Positions 5,582-5,846 of a stretch of DNA of 5,846 nt are shown one piece after another. How positions within the stretch are numbered: position 1 is the first letter of the stretch; each line of letters opens with the position of its first letter. Under the pieces are notes generated by a model. That model saw only the letters and a program-made list of their open reading frames with translations. It did no database searches and was not told the origin of the DNA. The position numbers were made by a program, and so were the translations under genes. Origin of the DNA: Candidatus Proteinoplasmatales archaeon SG8-5 (GTDB lineage: Archaea; Thermoplasmatota; Thermoplasmata; SG8-5); contig LSSH01000044.1 of NCBI GenBank assembly GCA_001595885.1, positions 1 through 5,846 on the forward strand. Reading direction: 5' to 3'.

Positions 5582-5603
5582 TTAATTAGGGCGAGATATA
5601 TAT
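5579..5603 (+). promoter_or_regulatory. possible internal promoter for galU
   Basis: Two A/T-rich boxes lie in the short gap: TAATTAATTAG (5579-5589), overlapping the ugd stop and centred about 28 nt before the galU ATG, and ATATATAT (5596-5603), too close to the ATG for normal spacing. The first would give a leaderless galU mRNA. With no Shine-Dalgarno before 5613, such a promoter is plausible, but co-transcription with ugd is equally possible. Confidence 0.25.
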
Positions 5604-5612
5604 CGGTCCCCA

Positions 5613-5846
5613 ATGAAAGCGGTCATTCCGGCTGCGGGGATGGGAACCAGATTCTTACCTGTGACCAAGGCGCAGCCCAAGGAGATGCTGCCAATCGTTG
5701 ACAAACCCTCGCTGCACTATGTGGTCGAGGAGGCCATTGCCGCCGATATCAATTCAATACTCATGATCACCGGTCGCGGCAAGCGGGCGATCGTAGATTA
5801 TTTTGACAAGAACTGGGAGCTGGAGCACCACTTCAGGGACACTGAC
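5613..5846 (+). CDS. galU: UTP-glucose-1-phosphate uridylyltransferase, N-terminal part (3' end outside window)
   Basis: The first 78 codons are present, running to the right edge with no stop. The nucleotidyltransferase signature is plain: PAAGMGTRFLP (6-16) for nucleotide binding, AQPKEMLPIVDKP (20-32) with the conserved Lys23, and TGRGKRAI (53-60) followed by DYFDKNWELE, all typical of bacterial-type GalU/HasC proteins that are also common in archaea. The enzyme makes UDP-glucose from UTP and glucose-1-phosphate in the cytoplasm, directly feeding the Ugd encoded just upstream. The ATG at 5613 gives the standard family N-terminus. Thymidylyltransferases (RmlA) share the fold but have a different early motif, so GalU is favoured. 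Confidence 0.94.
   Translation, partial: MKAVIPAAGMGTRFLPVTKAQPKEMLPIVDKPSLHYVVEEAIAADINSILMITGRGKRAIVDYFDKNWELEHHFRDTD

Overview
The window looks archaeal, about mid-50s % G+C by eye. The evidence is a tRNA-Thr gene without an encoded CCA end, TATA-like boxes about 25-27 nt before several starts that lack a Shine-Dalgarno (leaderless-style), and a secreted protein dense in N-glycosylation sequons. I lean toward a Thermoplasmata-like euryarchaeon, but that is a weak inference from style and not from a marker gene.

Layout. 1-637 (minus): the first 212 codons of a divalent-anion:Na+ symporter (DASS/SLC13), cut by the left edge. 638-776: divergent promoter region. 777-3968 (plus): a 1063-residue surface protein with signal peptide, four beta-sandwich-like repeats, a long helical stalk of four repeat units packed with N-x-S/T sequons, one C-terminal membrane helix and a Lys tail. 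3968-4041 (minus): tRNA-Thr(CGT), convergent with that gene and sharing one base with its stop codon. 4042-4285: noncoding. It holds a second exact copy of the first 22 nt of the tRNA gene (4145-4166), a shortened inverted copy between the two (4062-4082), two internal hairpins, a candidate tRNA promoter and the promoter of the next gene. 4286-5581 (plus): UDP-glucose 6-dehydrogenase. 5613-5846 (plus): first 78 codons of UTP-glucose-1-phosphate uridylyltransferase, cut by the right edge.

How the parts fit. GalU makes UDP-glucose from UTP and glucose-1-phosphate, and Ugd oxidises it to UDP-glucuronate. These are precursors for acidic surface sugars and N-glycans. The neighbouring large protein is an obvious possible acceptor, but that link rests on proximity only.

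The most unusual structure is the tRNA leader. The tRNA 5' end occurs three times in about 150 bp (direct, inverted, direct). The inverted copy can pair either with the upstream decoy or with the tRNA itself, and the best TATA-like box lies next to the decoy, not the tRNA. This could be the scar of a small element inserted into the tRNA gene that rebuilt its 5' end, or a structured pre-tRNA leader.
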